A stretch of 64,000 bases of DNA from AWTP1-13 sp963814055 (GTDB lineage Bacteria > Pseudomonadota > Alphaproteobacteria > Rhizobiales > Hyphomicrobiaceae). The notes under the pieces are model-generated. The model ran no database searches and was not told the DNA's origin. It saw only the letters and a list, made by a program, of their open reading frames with translations. The DNA is taken from the NCBI GenBank assembly GCA_963814055.1, contig CAWFBJ010000029.1:1-64000 (forward strand), written 5' to 3'. Below, one piece after another: positions 16,770 through 24,978 of the stretch. The position numbers and the translations under genes are program-made. Positions within the stretch are counted from its first letter, which is position 1; each line of letters begins with the position of its first letter.

Positions 16770-16941
16770 CCCGAAGCCTAGCCTGCTCTTTGTTCGTGTT
16801 TCGCCATTGGTCAAGGGATGAACACGAGGCCCTGTTCGAAGTTCCCATCGAGCATTTCCCATCGAGCAGAAGGACATTAAAATCCGCGGCGATCTTTACA
16901 AACACCACACGTCGCGCTTGCAGTTGGCATATATTCGGCCG

Positions 16942-17394
16942 TCATCGATCCTGGGGCTCGCGATCCGTCAAGCTAATAAAATTCCGCAACTGTGCGGTCT
17001 CGCGCTGAAGCTCATCGAGCCGCAAGTTCAGCACGTCACGCATGCTGACCATGCCAACAAGACGATTGTCATCGTTCACTGGCAGGTGGCGAATATTTCG
17101 TGACAGCATTGTCGACGCGACCTTTGCAATGTCGTCATTAGGGGAGCAGGTGATCACGGTCTTGGTCATGAGTGCCGAAACCGGCAAAGTGTGGAGTTCG
17201 GCCTTCCGAACGGCGACGCCATAGGCGACGTCCCGCTCTGAAATCACACCGTCGACCGTCTTCCCGTCGCCACTCACGATAGCCGCACCGATGCGCTTGT
17301 CGCTCAGGAGCTGGGACAGCGTCCCAATGGTTTCCGACGGACTGATCGTGAAAACGACGGAACCCTTTAATGCGAGAATGTCCGCTACCTTCAC
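16942..17394 (-). CDS. CBS-domain pair protein
   Basis: 150 aa. GTG 17394 (minus) is chosen because GGGAG lies 8 nt upstream; the frame stays open further back without family sequence. Two CBS motifs: TISPSETIGTLSQLLSDKRI with GVISERDVAYGV, then MTKTVITCSPNDDIAKVAST with GMVSMRDVLNLR. Stand-alone CBS pairs bind adenosyl ligands such as AMP, ATP or SAM and act as energy sensors on partner proteins. No partner gene is adjacent. Confidence 0.82.
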   Translation of the reverse strand: MKVADILALKGSVVFTISPSETIGTLSQLLSDKRIGAAIVSGDGKTVDGVISERDVAYGVAVRKAELHTLPVSALMTKTVITCSPNDDIAKVASTMLSRNIRHLPVNDDNRLVGMVSMRDVLNLRLDELQRETAQLRNFISLTDREPQDR

Positions 17395-17554
17395 GGTACT
17401 ACTCCCTGCACGATTGATTTCGCGCAGTGCAGTGCGCGACTTCACCATATCGCCAATGGGACCAGTTAGGCTACAGGTATGCACTGGCCACGTCGATCGC
17501 GGCCGGACCCCGAACACTGGCAAGAAATATATCGTGCCAGTGGCGGCAGGAGTC

Positions 17555-17752
17555 TCAATTGGCTAAGGCGGTCTGCGTGGTCTGCGTCATGAAGGAATGC
17601 ACGTAACTCAGCAGGACGTGATGCAGAAGCACGCTCGCTGCGATGGCCTTGCGGAGTTGCTCAGCGAGATGTTGCCCATTGCCCGCGATCTGCATGTAGG
17701 TCTCGTGCGGAACGCGGTCGCCATTGCACATGATCACGGACGGCCCGGTCAT
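17555..17752 (-). CDS. Possible small hypothetical protein
   Basis: 65 codons on the minus strand (ATG 17752, or ATG 17731) with protein-like composition: NGDRVPHETYMQIAGNGQHL and a hydrophobic helical part (AIAASVLLHHVLLSYV). The ribosome site is weak. Lies 160 bp upstream of the CBS gene on the same strand. Plus-strand frames here are equally open, so this is uncertain. Confidence 0.3.
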   Translation of the reverse strand: MTGPSVIMCNGDRVPHETYMQIAGNGQHLAEQLRKAIAASVLLHHVLLSYVHSFMTQTTQTALAN

Positions 17753-17833
17753 GCCTTCGCTGTCGCGCGGGCGCCCTTGACAGGGCGACGCGGCACAGGA
17801 TCAGCTACCGAATGAGTGTCTCGGAGCAGCGCC

Positions 17834-18016
17834 ATGCAGTTTACTGTTGGGTTGAAAGCGTCGGGAAAGTCGGAACATACGATCGTTGATGCTGAGGACG
17901 CGCTCATGGCGGCCCTGAAGGTCAAGATGCAGCGGCCGGAAGCAGAGATCATGTACGTGCGCCGAGCCAACAAGCGGGGCGACGCGCGTCATCCGGCGCG
18001 AAAGCTTAAGACCTAA
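17834..18016 (+). CDS. 60-aa conserved-type hypothetical protein
   Basis: MQFTVGLKASGKSEHTI starts at ATG 17834, with GGAG about 9 nt upstream. The middle is helical (DAEDALMAALKVKMQRPEA) and the C-terminus basic (RRANKRGDARHPARK). I recall closely similar small proteins in Bradyrhizobium-type genomes, function unknown. It opens a run of four short genes on the plus strand (17834-18630). Confidence 0.65.
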   Translation: MQFTVGLKASGKSEHTIVDAEDALMAALKVKMQRPEAEIMYVRRANKRGDARHPARKLKT

Positions 18017-18094
18017 ACTACAGGAAGGTGCGTGAAGCTTTTTTGAAGGCAGGTGTTTACAAACGCGCAATCGGTACCAACAAGAGAGCTTGCG

Positions 18095-18190
18095 ATGGAT
18101 AGGAACAGAATATTGCTCATTGGCGGAGCGATGGTGGTGGCGTTGTTCCTCGCATACGTATTTGCCCCTGGCGGCATTCTGCCTCGATAG
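18095..18190 (+). CDS. 31-aa single-pass membrane microprotein
   Basis: ATG 18095, with AAGAGAG 7 nt upstream, encodes MDRNRILLIGGAMVVALF followed by LAYVFAPGGILPR: a charged N-terminus, one hydrophobic helix of about 18 residues and a short tail. It has the same length and layout as the microprotein at 10573-10668. It is short, so chance cannot be excluded, but start signal and helix are good. Confidence 0.5.
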   Translation: MDRNRILLIGGAMVVALFLAYVFAPGGILPR

Positions 18191-18225
18191 CCGACCTGCG
18201 GAAGCGCAGTAGTCGCGAAGGAACG

Positions 18226-18288
18226 ATGGTGGGAGCCGGAAGGATTGTGGAGAGCTGTCCGACCTGCGGTGAGCCGATTGAGTTCTGA
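18226..18288 (+). CDS. 20-aa CPxCG zinc-knuckle microprotein
   Basis: ATG 18226, preceded by AAGGA 5 nt upstream, gives a 20-aa peptide ending in SCPTCGEPIEF. The CPTCG pair is the zinc-ribbon half-knuckle seen in many tiny bacterial and archaeal proteins. Its stop is 12 bp before the next ATG, suggesting translational linkage. It could also be the end of a longer lost zinc protein, since the frame stays open upstream, but no other start codon is seen there. Confidence 0.4.
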   Translation: MVGAGRIVESCPTCGEPIEF

Positions 18289-18300
18289 AGGAAGGCTGTA

Positions 18301-18630
18301 ATGGCAGACACAATCCTAGACGGCAGCGGAGAACAGATACCCGGGCGTCGGCGCCTCGACGGGACCGACCTAGAAATCGCCTACAACCTGTTGGGCGATG
18401 ATCTGGTGCTGCGCGTGAACAAGGCCGGTGTTCAGGTGTTCGGGGTGGTGCTTGAGAACGCTGGCAAAGCGATGACTACGCAGCAACTCCTAGAATTGAA
18501 GACCGAAAGCGCGGACCTTGTAGTCGCGATTGGCCCTCGCGGCGACGCGGTTGGCAACGTGGGCTATCGGCTCGGACGCGTAGCTGGCAAGCTGATCAAG
18601 GCGACGCGTGACAAAATGAGCAAGACCTAA
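18301..18630 (+). CDS. Hypothetical protein, 109 aa
   Basis: ATG 18301 follows GGAAGG with good spacing. The protein is small and alternates strands and helices: IAYNLLGDDLVLRVNKAGVQ, MTTQQLLELKTESADLVVAI and a C-terminal basic helix (VAGKLIKATRDKMSK). No signal peptide, membrane segment or catalytic motif is evident. It follows the CPxCG microprotein by 12 bp and may be co-translated with it. No family recognised. Confidence 0.55.
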   Translation: MADTILDGSGEQIPGRRRLDGTDLEIAYNLLGDDLVLRVNKAGVQVFGVVLENAGKAMTTQQLLELKTESADLVVAIGPRGDAVGNVGYRLGRVAGKLIKATRDKMSKT

Positions 18631-18854
18631 ACTCCCACGTCTTGAGGATGTCGGTCGATGTTGCGGTGGTGGCGAAGAGTGAAGTGCTGGTGGCGTTGCC
18701 GGCGTGGCTAGTCGGTGAATTGCCAGGTTGTGAGGATGTCGGTGAGCCAGGCTTCGTGAACGCGTTGCCGGGCGGACTGGATCAAGCTGCCGGCCTGATT
18801 CTTTCACTCGAAAGGCACGACACGCTTAAAGTGGGTGCGGGGCGGAGACAAGCG
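18631..18854. other. Leader region of the hydroxy-acid dehydrogenase gene
   Basis: Contains GAGGATGTCGGT twice (about 18644 and 18735). On the minus strand about 31 codons ending at 18714 read SARQRVHEAWLTDILTT, which looks like a genuine C-terminus of some lost gene. The plus-strand frame through this region joins the next gene but lacks family sequence before GTG 18855. Confidence 0.3.
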
Positions 18855-20000
18855 GTGCGTCTTAGCGGTTGCCATAACTTCCACGATTTTCGGGAACTCG
18901 CGAGGCGGCGGCTACCCGGCCCTATCTTCAACTACATCGACGGGGCGGCGGACGATGAGATCACACATCGACAGAACACCGAGAGCTTCAATAGCTGTGA
19001 CCTGGTGCCCAATGTGCTGCGTGGCGTCCAGAAGGTCGATATGTCGGTCACCGTTATGGGCCAAAAGCTCGCAATGCCCTTCTATTGCTCACCGACCGCT
19101 TTGCAGCGCCTGTTCCATCATGATGGAGAGCGGGCTGTCGCTGCTGCAGCTTCGAAATTCGGCACCATGTTCGGCGTATCGTCGCTCGGCACGGTCAGCG
19201 TCGAAGAGCTGCGCAAGAGCTATGATACGCCGCAGGTCTATCAGTTTTATTTTCATAAAGATCGCGGCTTAAACCGCGCCATGATGGAGCGTGCCAAGAC
19301 GGCGGGCGTCAACGTGATGATGCTGACCGTCGATAGCATCACGGGCGGCAACAGGGAGCGCGATCTGCGCACCGGGTTCTCCATTCCTTTCAAGCTAACG
19401 CTTGGTGGCATGCTTGAGTTCGCCAGAAGGCCAGTGTGGGGCATCAACTACGTTACGCATGAGCGCTTCAGACTGCCCCAACTGGATGAGCACGTGGACA
19501 TGGGAGGCGGCGTCATGTCCATCGGAAGATACTTCACCGAGATGCTCGATCCTTCCATGAACTGGGAGGATGTGGCGGAGATGGTCCGGCTCTGGGACGG
19601 TCAGTTCTGCCTCAAAGGGGTCATGTCGCTGGAGGACGCCAGGCGCGCGGCCGAAATCGGCTGCACCGGCATTGTGCTGTCCAACCACGGGGGCCGGCAG
19701 CTGGATGGCTCACGCGCAGCATTCGATCAATTGGCGGAGGTCGTCGACAGCGTCGGCGATCGGATAGATGTCATGATGGATGGCGGCATTCAACGCGGGA
19801 CCCATGTTCTCAAGGCACTGTCGCTGGGGGCCAAGGCTGTCGGCATTGGCCGCTGCTATCTCTATCCCCTGGGCGCCGCAGGCCAGGCCGGTGTCGAGCG
19901 AGCACTTGTCCTGCTGCGAGCGGAGATTGAGCGCGGGATGAAGCTCATGGGGTGCGCATCGATCGGCGAACTCTCACGCAAGAATTTGCGTTTCAGGTAG
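18855..20000 (+). CDS. FMN-dependent alpha-hydroxy-acid dehydrogenase (LldD-like)
   Basis: 381 aa from GTG 18855, chosen because GGAG lies 7 nt upstream and because it gives the usual family length. TIM-barrel FMN enzyme: N-terminal FRELARRRLPGPIFNYIDG, the Tyr/Gln region QVYQFYFHKDRG, the FMN lysine in FCLKGV (about 254) and the catalytic pair in LSNHGGRQLDG (His278, Arg281). It oxidises L-lactate or a related 2-hydroxy acid to the 2-oxo acid, passing electrons to quinone or oxygen. No lactate permease or regulator sits beside it, so the substrate is open (lactate, glycolate, mandelate). Confidence 0.85.
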   Translation: MRLSGCHNFHDFRELARRRLPGPIFNYIDGAADDEITHRQNTESFNSCDLVPNVLRGVQKVDMSVTVMGQKLAMPFYCSPTALQRLFHHDGERAVAAAASKFGTMFGVSSLGTVSVEELRKSYDTPQVYQFYFHKDRGLNRAMMERAKTAGVNVMMLTVDSITGGNRERDLRTGFSIPFKLTLGGMLEFARRPVWGINYVTHERFRLPQLDEHVDMGGGVMSIGRYFTEMLDPSMNWEDVAEMVRLWDGQFCLKGVMSLEDARRAAEIGCTGIVLSNHGGRQLDGSRAAFDQLAEVVDSVGDRIDVMMDGGIQRGTHVLKALSLGAKAVGIGRCYLYPLGAAGQAGVERALVLLRAEIERGMKLMGCASIGELSRKNLRFR

Positions 20001-20472
20001 CATTAGGCGGCACAGACGCCGCATCGCCAATGCCATCAGGGATTGTGCCAAGCACGGGAAGGGCTGGCTGAGTTAACCAACTTGGGAATGCTACTCCGGC
20101 CGCGTCTCAGCTGACGAACGCGAAAAAGTGAGACGGCTCTACGAGCTGGGAGGGCGAGTTCGCCGGTTAGGCGCGGCTTCCAGTGCCAAACAACCTGTCG
20201 AAGTGGCGATCCAGCCGTCGTGCGTGCGCGTGACATACCCAGCCGCACTCAACACTGCCATCCTAGGCTCGATGGCGGGAAGCAGCACAGCTATCGATGG
20301 TGGATCAGTTTTTGCCGGTCGGGCGGCCGCGAACGAACGACAGATGACCCAAGAAAGCTGCGGGAGGCGCCGTGCCGTCCACGGTTGGTGCAAGGGCGGC
20401 CTGCTGGATGATCATGCCGCACTCTTCTTTCTCCCAAGCTTGGGAATTGAATAGGAGTTGATCGAGCCCCCG
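20001..20472. other. Intergenic stretch, no supported gene
   Basis: About 470 bp between convergent genes. An open plus-strand frame (20128-20454) begins plausibly with ADEREKVRRLYELGGRV but then becomes low-information. No terminator hairpin with a T-tract is obvious. I see no supported feature. Confidence 0.35.
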
Positions 20473-22425
20473 TCATTTTAATAGCGCAGCCGCTAGCGCA
20501 TCCCAATTTTGACCGTGGTGACGCCATACCCGTCCCGACCACGTTTCGAGGATCGGCGAGAGAACCGAAAGCCCCGCGTAAACATCGGTCGTGCGCAAGC
20601 CTGTTTGGGACTTCAGGTCCACCTCAGCGCGGCCGTGTCGGTCGGGTAGGATCGCTTGCAAAAACTTCCGCCAGTGGACATCGCTCATCTCCATTCGACC
20701 CTTGGCCGCGAGCAATCCACCGAGGTCCGAAAACGTCGTGGTTTGCAGGCACTGTTGCAGCGCGTCGGAAACCGTTTCAAAGCGCGCGAAGGTCACCAGC
20801 CAGTCGCAAACAAACCGAAGATAAGAGAGATCATTGGCCAGCGGATGCGCGAGCACCGCTGACGCATCTTCCGAATCTAGTATTTTCCGATGTCGCGCCA
20901 AGTAGGTTTCCACGAACGCAGCCATATCACGCCTATTCCATTCCGCCTGCGCAAATCCCGGTTTTGTTCCAAACGTATCAGTGCGAGTAACGATCACATG
21001 AATGTTGGTGTGAGGACGAACACCTTCTAAAATCGCATCTTCTTCAAGGCCAAAGAGGTCACTTCCGCCAATGACGATAAGAAGCTGGCGCTTAGCCGTG
21101 ACGGCCCAGGCCTGCAGTTTGGCAAGCTCGCCGGCAAGCTCAAGAGACCCTGTTCCAGGAGATGCGCTGCCCACTCTTTTTGTCGTGCGCCGGCAAAACT
21201 CGGCAAGTCGCGCTATGAAAGCATGGTCGGAATCGCCTGCGTCAACTAGCGAAGGGTAGTGCTCGAAAGTTAGCGCTGAAGTTACTTTGCGTACCTCTAT
21301 CGAAAGGGCGCCCGCGAGTGCAGCGGCCTCCCACGACGACTTGCACGCAATCAGTCCGTTTTGTTTGCCTAAGATTGCTTGGGTGTAGACCCGCACAGGG
21401 TCCGAAGCGGTCGGGATTGCCGACGCACTCTGCAATCCGTATTGCCGGTGCTTGCGAAAGTCGTTCAGTGTCGTGTCAGGACCGCTAGCGCCCGGATAGT
21501 GACGCCGCACGACCTCCCAGAGCTTTTCGGTGACGTGCTCAGCGAATTTGCTGCCAATCGCTTGAGGTTGGTAGCCTCGGCGCCGTAAAGCGCTCAACAA
21601 CGGACGAAACTCATCTGCGATAGCTGGGACCTTGGCCTGAAACGGAAAGCGTCGACGCGCGCGATAGTAGATTAGTGCCGAGGGATTACTGCGATACGGG
21701 CGGAGCATGGCGTAGCGAATTTCAAGTTCGGTGATGCTCGCGTCAGGCGCTTCCGCAGGTAACCATTTGACCTCATCGCTCCACCTTTGTAGCTCACCGG
21801 ACGGACGCGTGCCGTGGTTCTGTCCAATCAGTCCCACAAAGAAGGGATAAGCTGCATCCACTTCCCTAAGACAGCGCTCAATCGCTGTTCCGGCAGCCGA
21901 CTCCGCGCGTGTCACGCCCCAGCGCAAGTCGATCGAAGAGACATGAACGCCTCGACGTGAGCCCCTCCTCTGCAGTTCGGGCAATACGCTTTTCGCGATC
22001 ACGTCCCGCTCGGCAGCAAATTCGCCAAATGTTGAGGAAACAAAAACTCTCACAGCCCGATCCGCAAACACTTTGGCCGGATCAACGATTTCAAGTCCAT
22101 GAAATCTGGCTGTAACGGGCTCCCCGCGATAGAGCGGCATCGCGTCGTCACCGCGAAACGCGTCATCAGCATGGGCAAGCGTCACCGCGGCTGTCGCCAA
22201 TTCGCCTCCCTCAATCAGAGCCTCTTCCGCGACGGACATCAATCGATCGCGATCAAAAATCGGTTCGTCAGCAGGGTAGCGCGCGGCACCTACGACGATG
22301 TGTATCTTTGAGCTGTCCTTGCTTGCTACGATGTGCGCGCCAGCTCCTGGCTCGCTGGTCCAACCGTCAATTTCATACCCCTTTTGCTCTAATTCGTTGC
22401 GTACGCATTGGATGGCTAAGTCCAA
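20473..22425 (-). CDS. DUF4062 protein with degenerate STAND/NACHT-like NTPase region
   Basis: 650 aa, three parts. Residues 1-115: a compact alpha/beta domain (HIVASKDSSKIHIVVGAARY) that could be a diverged restriction-nuclease-like or sensor fold. Residues 125-310: DUF4062, TIR-like, with RVFVSSTFGEFAAERD (126-141), DLRWGVT (166-172) and FFVGLIGQNHGT (195-206), as in TEP1 and NPHP3 relatives. Residues 345-560: an NTPase-like region with a Walker-B-like strand RQLLIVIGGSDLF (446-458) and HVIVTRTD (476-483), but no GxxxxGK(S/T) loop where one is expected (353-365). No WD40 or TPR repeats follow. It starts 10 bp after the preceding gene, so the two form an operon. Similar architectures act in signalling and anti-phage immunity; role here is inferred. 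Confidence 0.75.
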   Translation of the reverse strand: MDLAIQCVRNELEQKGYEIDGWTSEPGAGAHIVASKDSSKIHIVVGAARYPADEPIFDRDRLMSVAEEALIEGGELATAAVTLAHADDAFRGDDAMPLYRGEPVTARFHGLEIVDPAKVFADRAVRVFVSSTFGEFAAERDVIAKSVLPELQRRGSRRGVHVSSIDLRWGVTRAESAAGTAIERCLREVDAAYPFFVGLIGQNHGTRPSGELQRWSDEVKWLPAEAPDASITELEIRYAMLRPYRSNPSALIYYRARRRFPFQAKVPAIADEFRPLLSALRRRGYQPQAIGSKFAEHVTEKLWEVVRRHYPGASGPDTTLNDFRKHRQYGLQSASAIPTASDPVRVYTQAILGKQNGLIACKSSWEAAALAGALSIEVRKVTSALTFEHYPSLVDAGDSDHAFIARLAEFCRRTTKRVGSASPGTGSLELAGELAKLQAWAVTAKRQLLIVIGGSDLFGLEEDAILEGVRPHTNIHVIVTRTDTFGTKPGFAQAEWNRRDMAAFVETYLARHRKILDSEDASAVLAHPLANDLSYLRFVCDWLVTFARFETVSDALQQCLQTTTFSDLGGLLAAKGRMEMSDVHWRKFLQAILPDRHGRAEVDLKSQTGLRTTDVYAGLSVLSPILETWSGRVWRHHGQNWDALAAALLK

Positions 22426-22435
22426 AACCTCCCAG

Positions 22436-23410
22436 TCAGAAATCTCGATGCGTTCGCGGATGTTCGAATTTCATCTCCTCGAGCTGCACCCCGCCGGTGA
22501 CTTCATAGAACGCTAATGATTCAACCGTTGGCTTTGCGACTTCCAGACCTCCCTCTCTGATCAGCAAGGTCGTTCCGTCAGCGCCCGGCTTCTCTCCAGA
22601 CGATCTCATGTGAATAGGAGCAAACAGATTACATTGCGCGAGAATTGCTACTCCGCGAAGCTCCTTGGCGCTTGCCAGCAGTCTCGCCCGCCTTTCGTGA
22701 TCGAACGCCGTCAGGGCGGTCGAACTCCAGTTCGCCGCCACGAAAACGAGGCCGAGCTGATTTTGATATCTCATCACAATATGAAAATCGGGGTCGAGGC
22801 TCTTGGAGACGAATATTCCAAGCCAACCTCGTTTTAAAAGCGTGTCCCACGCTGTTCGCTTAGCCTCTCTGATCAGGCTAGGCCCTGCCCGCAACATGCG
22901 TGCTTCCGGCTGGCCCGCACTATAGGTCTCGCCGAGATATTGCTTGATCCCACTTTCATCGACATAGAATCTCAATCCTGTCTCTGGATCGATAATCAAT
23001 TGGTCAGTGTTGATGTCGGTACGAAGGGTTAAGTTATTTCCACGCTTCCACGACTTAAACACGGCCAATGCTCCCGGTTGACCGCCGCGTAGCCAGGCAA
23101 ACTTGGTCCCATCAGGTTCGGTGCCGATTTGAATCCACTCGCAGGGGACAGTTGGACCGCGGATTTGATCAATGACGACGATGTCGCGACACTCGCCTCG
23201 CTCCATATACCGCAGGCCGGCTTTCTGCATTGCCAAGATATAGACCTCGACATCGCCTGGCGACATGAACCCAGTTGCCGCCAGTTTGCCATCGCTGCGA
23301 AAAGTGGTGTTCGGAGATGCTTCAGCAAGCGCAGCCACGCCGCCCGTAATACAACGATCGACCGCATCAATGCGGATGACCACCGTGATGGCCTCTATCA
23401 GGACGCTCAT
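22436..23410 (-). CDS. Unrecognised 324-aa protein, partner of the DUF4062 gene
   Basis: Start ATG 23410 (minus) follows a strong GGAGGAACATTG site; the same frame is open 160 bp further upstream. The sequence begins MSVLIEAITVVIRIDAVDRC and is a soluble alpha/beta protein without signal peptide or membrane segment. Features: ECRDIVVIDQIRGPTVPCEW (75-94), a strand-rich middle (TDQLIIDPETGLRFYVDE) and a C-terminal GGVQLEEMKF. I recognise no family or catalytic motif. Its stop is 10 bp from the DUF4062 start, which implies co-expression and probably joint function. Confidence 0.7.
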   Translation of the reverse strand: MSVLIEAITVVIRIDAVDRCITGGVAALAEASPNTTFRSDGKLAATGFMSPGDVEVYILAMQKAGLRYMERGECRDIVVIDQIRGPTVPCEWIQIGTEPDGTKFAWLRGGQPGALAVFKSWKRGNNLTLRTDINTDQLIIDPETGLRFYVDESGIKQYLGETYSAGQPEARMLRAGPSLIREAKRTAWDTLLKRGWLGIFVSKSLDPDFHIVMRYQNQLGLVFVAANWSSTALTAFDHERRARLLASAKELRGVAILAQCNLFAPIHMRSSGEKPGADGTTLLIREGGLEVAKPTVESLAFYEVTGGVQLEEMKFEHPRTHRDF

Positions 23411-23493
23411 CAATGTTCCTCCGTCGGCGGTTGACAATGGCCCAAGCGGAGCAGAATGGAAACTGACTGGGTCGTGGTACCCCGAACCGTAGG

Positions 23494-23871
23494 TCACTCG
23501 GCCAGTCGAGGATTTTCCCCTGACGTATTCCCACAACGGCCTGGGCGGGAGGTTGTAAATGGAGCGCATGCCGTGCGACGGATAGCGCGGCCGTTACATA
23601 TGTCCTTCAGGCAAAAATAGCCTCCAAAGTGTCGAGATCGAATTCCGCCCGTATCCAATGTCGCGCGTTCCCAATCTACGAACTGGTAGCGCTTGCGAAA
23701 GTCTTGTTCAGCCTTATCAGTTGTAAAATAGTCGACGATGGCCAAGGGAGATTTGGTCTTGCCGTGGAAGTCTTGGCCCCACGCGTGCCGCTGATAATTG
23801 GTGACGAGCGAGTGCAAAATCTGACGGGCGTAGTCATCCTGTTGGGGAAGTGAAAAGCCGGTGATCGCCAT
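23494..23871 (-). CDS. Hypothetical protein upstream of the DUF4062 pair
   Basis: ATG 23871 (minus) opens 125 codons with protein-like sequence at first (SLPQQDDYARQILHSLV, NYQRHAWGQDFHGK, DKAEQDFRKRYQFVDWE). The last 30 codons are Arg/Thr/Ser/Pro-rich and look out of frame, while the adjacent frame there reads MRSIYNLPPRPLWEYVRGK and runs into the next gene. It may thus be the first part of a frameshifted longer protein. No family recognised; ribosome site poor (GAAGAG too close to ATG). Confidence 0.4.
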   Translation of the reverse strand: MAITGFSLPQQDDYARQILHSLVTNYQRHAWGQDFHGKTKSPLAIVDYFTTDKAEQDFRKRYQFVDWERATLDTGGIRSRHFGGYFCLKDICNGRAIRRTACAPFTTSRPGRCGNTSGENPRLAE

Positions 23872-24009
23872 GTCTCTTCGAATTGCCGGAGAGGGGGGGT
23901 TACCATGAAAGGGCAGGCAGAGGCCCGGGGGGACGCGGCTGTCGCCAAATCCATCCACCGTGACCAGACCAGGGAGCTCGCCGCTACGTTGTGTGACGCG
24001 TCCGCACAT
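23872..24009 (-). pseudogene. SRAP (YedK/HMCES-type) N-terminal remnant
   Basis: ATG 24009 (minus) begins MCGRVTQRSGELPGLVTVDG, the start of SOS-response-associated peptidases, with the DNA-crosslinking cysteine as residue 2. DSRVPP and AIRRD follow, echoing the next conserved strands in shortened form. The remaining three quarters of the protein is absent. A fragment, joined in frame to unrelated sequence. Confidence 0.55.
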
Positions 24010-24332
24010 TCTCAATATTTAGCGCTTCAGCGCTTCTCCACAACCAGGCTCGCGGCTTCACATCATCGCTTTGGGAAGCTTCCCAGGCTCCCACACTACC
24101 GGACACGCGCATTCGCGCTTCGCTCGCGCTTCGTAAGGGCGCTGTTTGTGTTCTAGGGCACAGCGAAGGCGCTCATCGGCCCCTATTCTTTTCACAGACG
24201 CTTTTTGACGGCACGGCCGAATTATTAACGCGGCGGTAACGCCAGCTTCGCGTCGCCAATGACGAGGATGTTGTTCAGTCCACCCACCGACAAGCGACGA
24301 CTGAGCGTCGCCGGATCACTTGGAGAAACAAA
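24010..24332. other. Intergenic region, no gene seen
   Basis: About 320 bp, more AT-rich than its surroundings in parts. It contains short dyads (AGCGCTTCAGCGCTT near 24021) and ends in the ribosome site of the next gene. No coding evidence on either strand. Confidence 0.4.
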
Positions 24333-24521
24333 ATGCGTCACACACCGATTCTTACAGCTGCCGCGGTGATCACCGCCATTGCCGCAATTTTGGGCGTGAC
24401 GGTCATCAATGCCAAATCGGCGAAACAGGCCACGATCGCTCCGGCAACGAGTTCAATCGACGTGATGCAGATGATGAAGGACGCAAAGAACCTTCCACAA
24501 GAACAATTCGACGCTCACTGA
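24333..24521 (+). CDS. Small exported hypothetical protein
   Basis: 62 aa from ATG 24333, with GGAG 9 nt upstream. The N-terminus MRHTPILTAAAVITAIAA is a hydrophobic export signal or anchor, followed by a short polar part (SSIDVMQMMKDAKNLPQEQF). I recall such short secreted proteins from Bradyrhizobium-like genomes, without function. Paired with the next gene. Confidence 0.65.
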   Translation: MRHTPILTAAAVITAIAAILGVTVINAKSAKQATIAPATSSIDVMQMMKDAKNLPQEQFDAH

Positions 24522-24552
24522 CGCCAGGTTCTCAACCTCTAGGGAGGAAGAC

Positions 24553-24732
24553 ATGAAAAGCTATGTGCTTGCGGTCGCCCTGTTTGCCGCTACCGCGGTC
24601 GTCTTCGCCGTGGCTGGCGTCAGCGCCCAGGTCTTTGCTTGCGGAAATTGCAACAAAGCCTCTCAAGCGAACGATGAAACTCCGCCCACGTCGCCCTCTT
24701 GCAGTATTACCCTTGATTGCCACCAGTCCTGA
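24553..24732 (+). CDS. Small secreted cysteine-containing protein
   Basis: 59 aa from ATG 24553, just after an excellent AGGGAGGAAG ribosome site. Signal peptide MKSYVLAVALFAATAVVFAV with likely cleavage at GVSA, then a short mature part with four cysteines (FACGNCNKASQ, SPSCSITLDCHQS). The cysteines suggest disulphides or metal binding in the periplasm. Lies 31 bp after the preceding exported protein and is probably co-transcribed with it. Function unknown. Confidence 0.65.
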   Translation: MKSYVLAVALFAATAVVFAVAGVSAQVFACGNCNKASQANDETPPTSPSCSITLDCHQS

Positions 24733-24829
24733 TCTTCGGCTAGCGCATTGGTTGCAGGTCGGCAGTGGCTGGCGCCTAGCGCTCCGAGGTATCGCGCAAC
24801 GAATGGTTGAAGCCGCCGATGCTTTGCGC

Positions 24830-24955
24830 TTAGGGACGCTCAATCGCGTCGCGAACCGCTAGCGTGACACTGAAGGCGACTACGCCGCTCACGAAGCCGA
24901 AGGCCAGGCCGTTGCAAACGTATTCTTCGATGCCAGCGGCCAGGCCGACAGTTCA
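24830..24955 (-). other. Possible remnant of a small membrane protein
   Basis: On the minus strand about 40 codons read GIEEYVCNGLAFGFVSGVVA and FSVTLAVRDAIERP before TAA at 24830-24832. The hydrophobic helix is protein-like. There is no start codon after the upstream stop, so this is either a fragment or a frameshifted small gene. Confidence 0.3.
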
Positions 24956-24978
24956 CCGGAAGGAAGCCATGCGGCGCC

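Noticed and set aside
20128..20454. 108-codon plus-strand ORF after the hydroxy-acid dehydrogenase
   Set aside because: Begins plausibly but quickly turns low-information, with no start signal and no family match.
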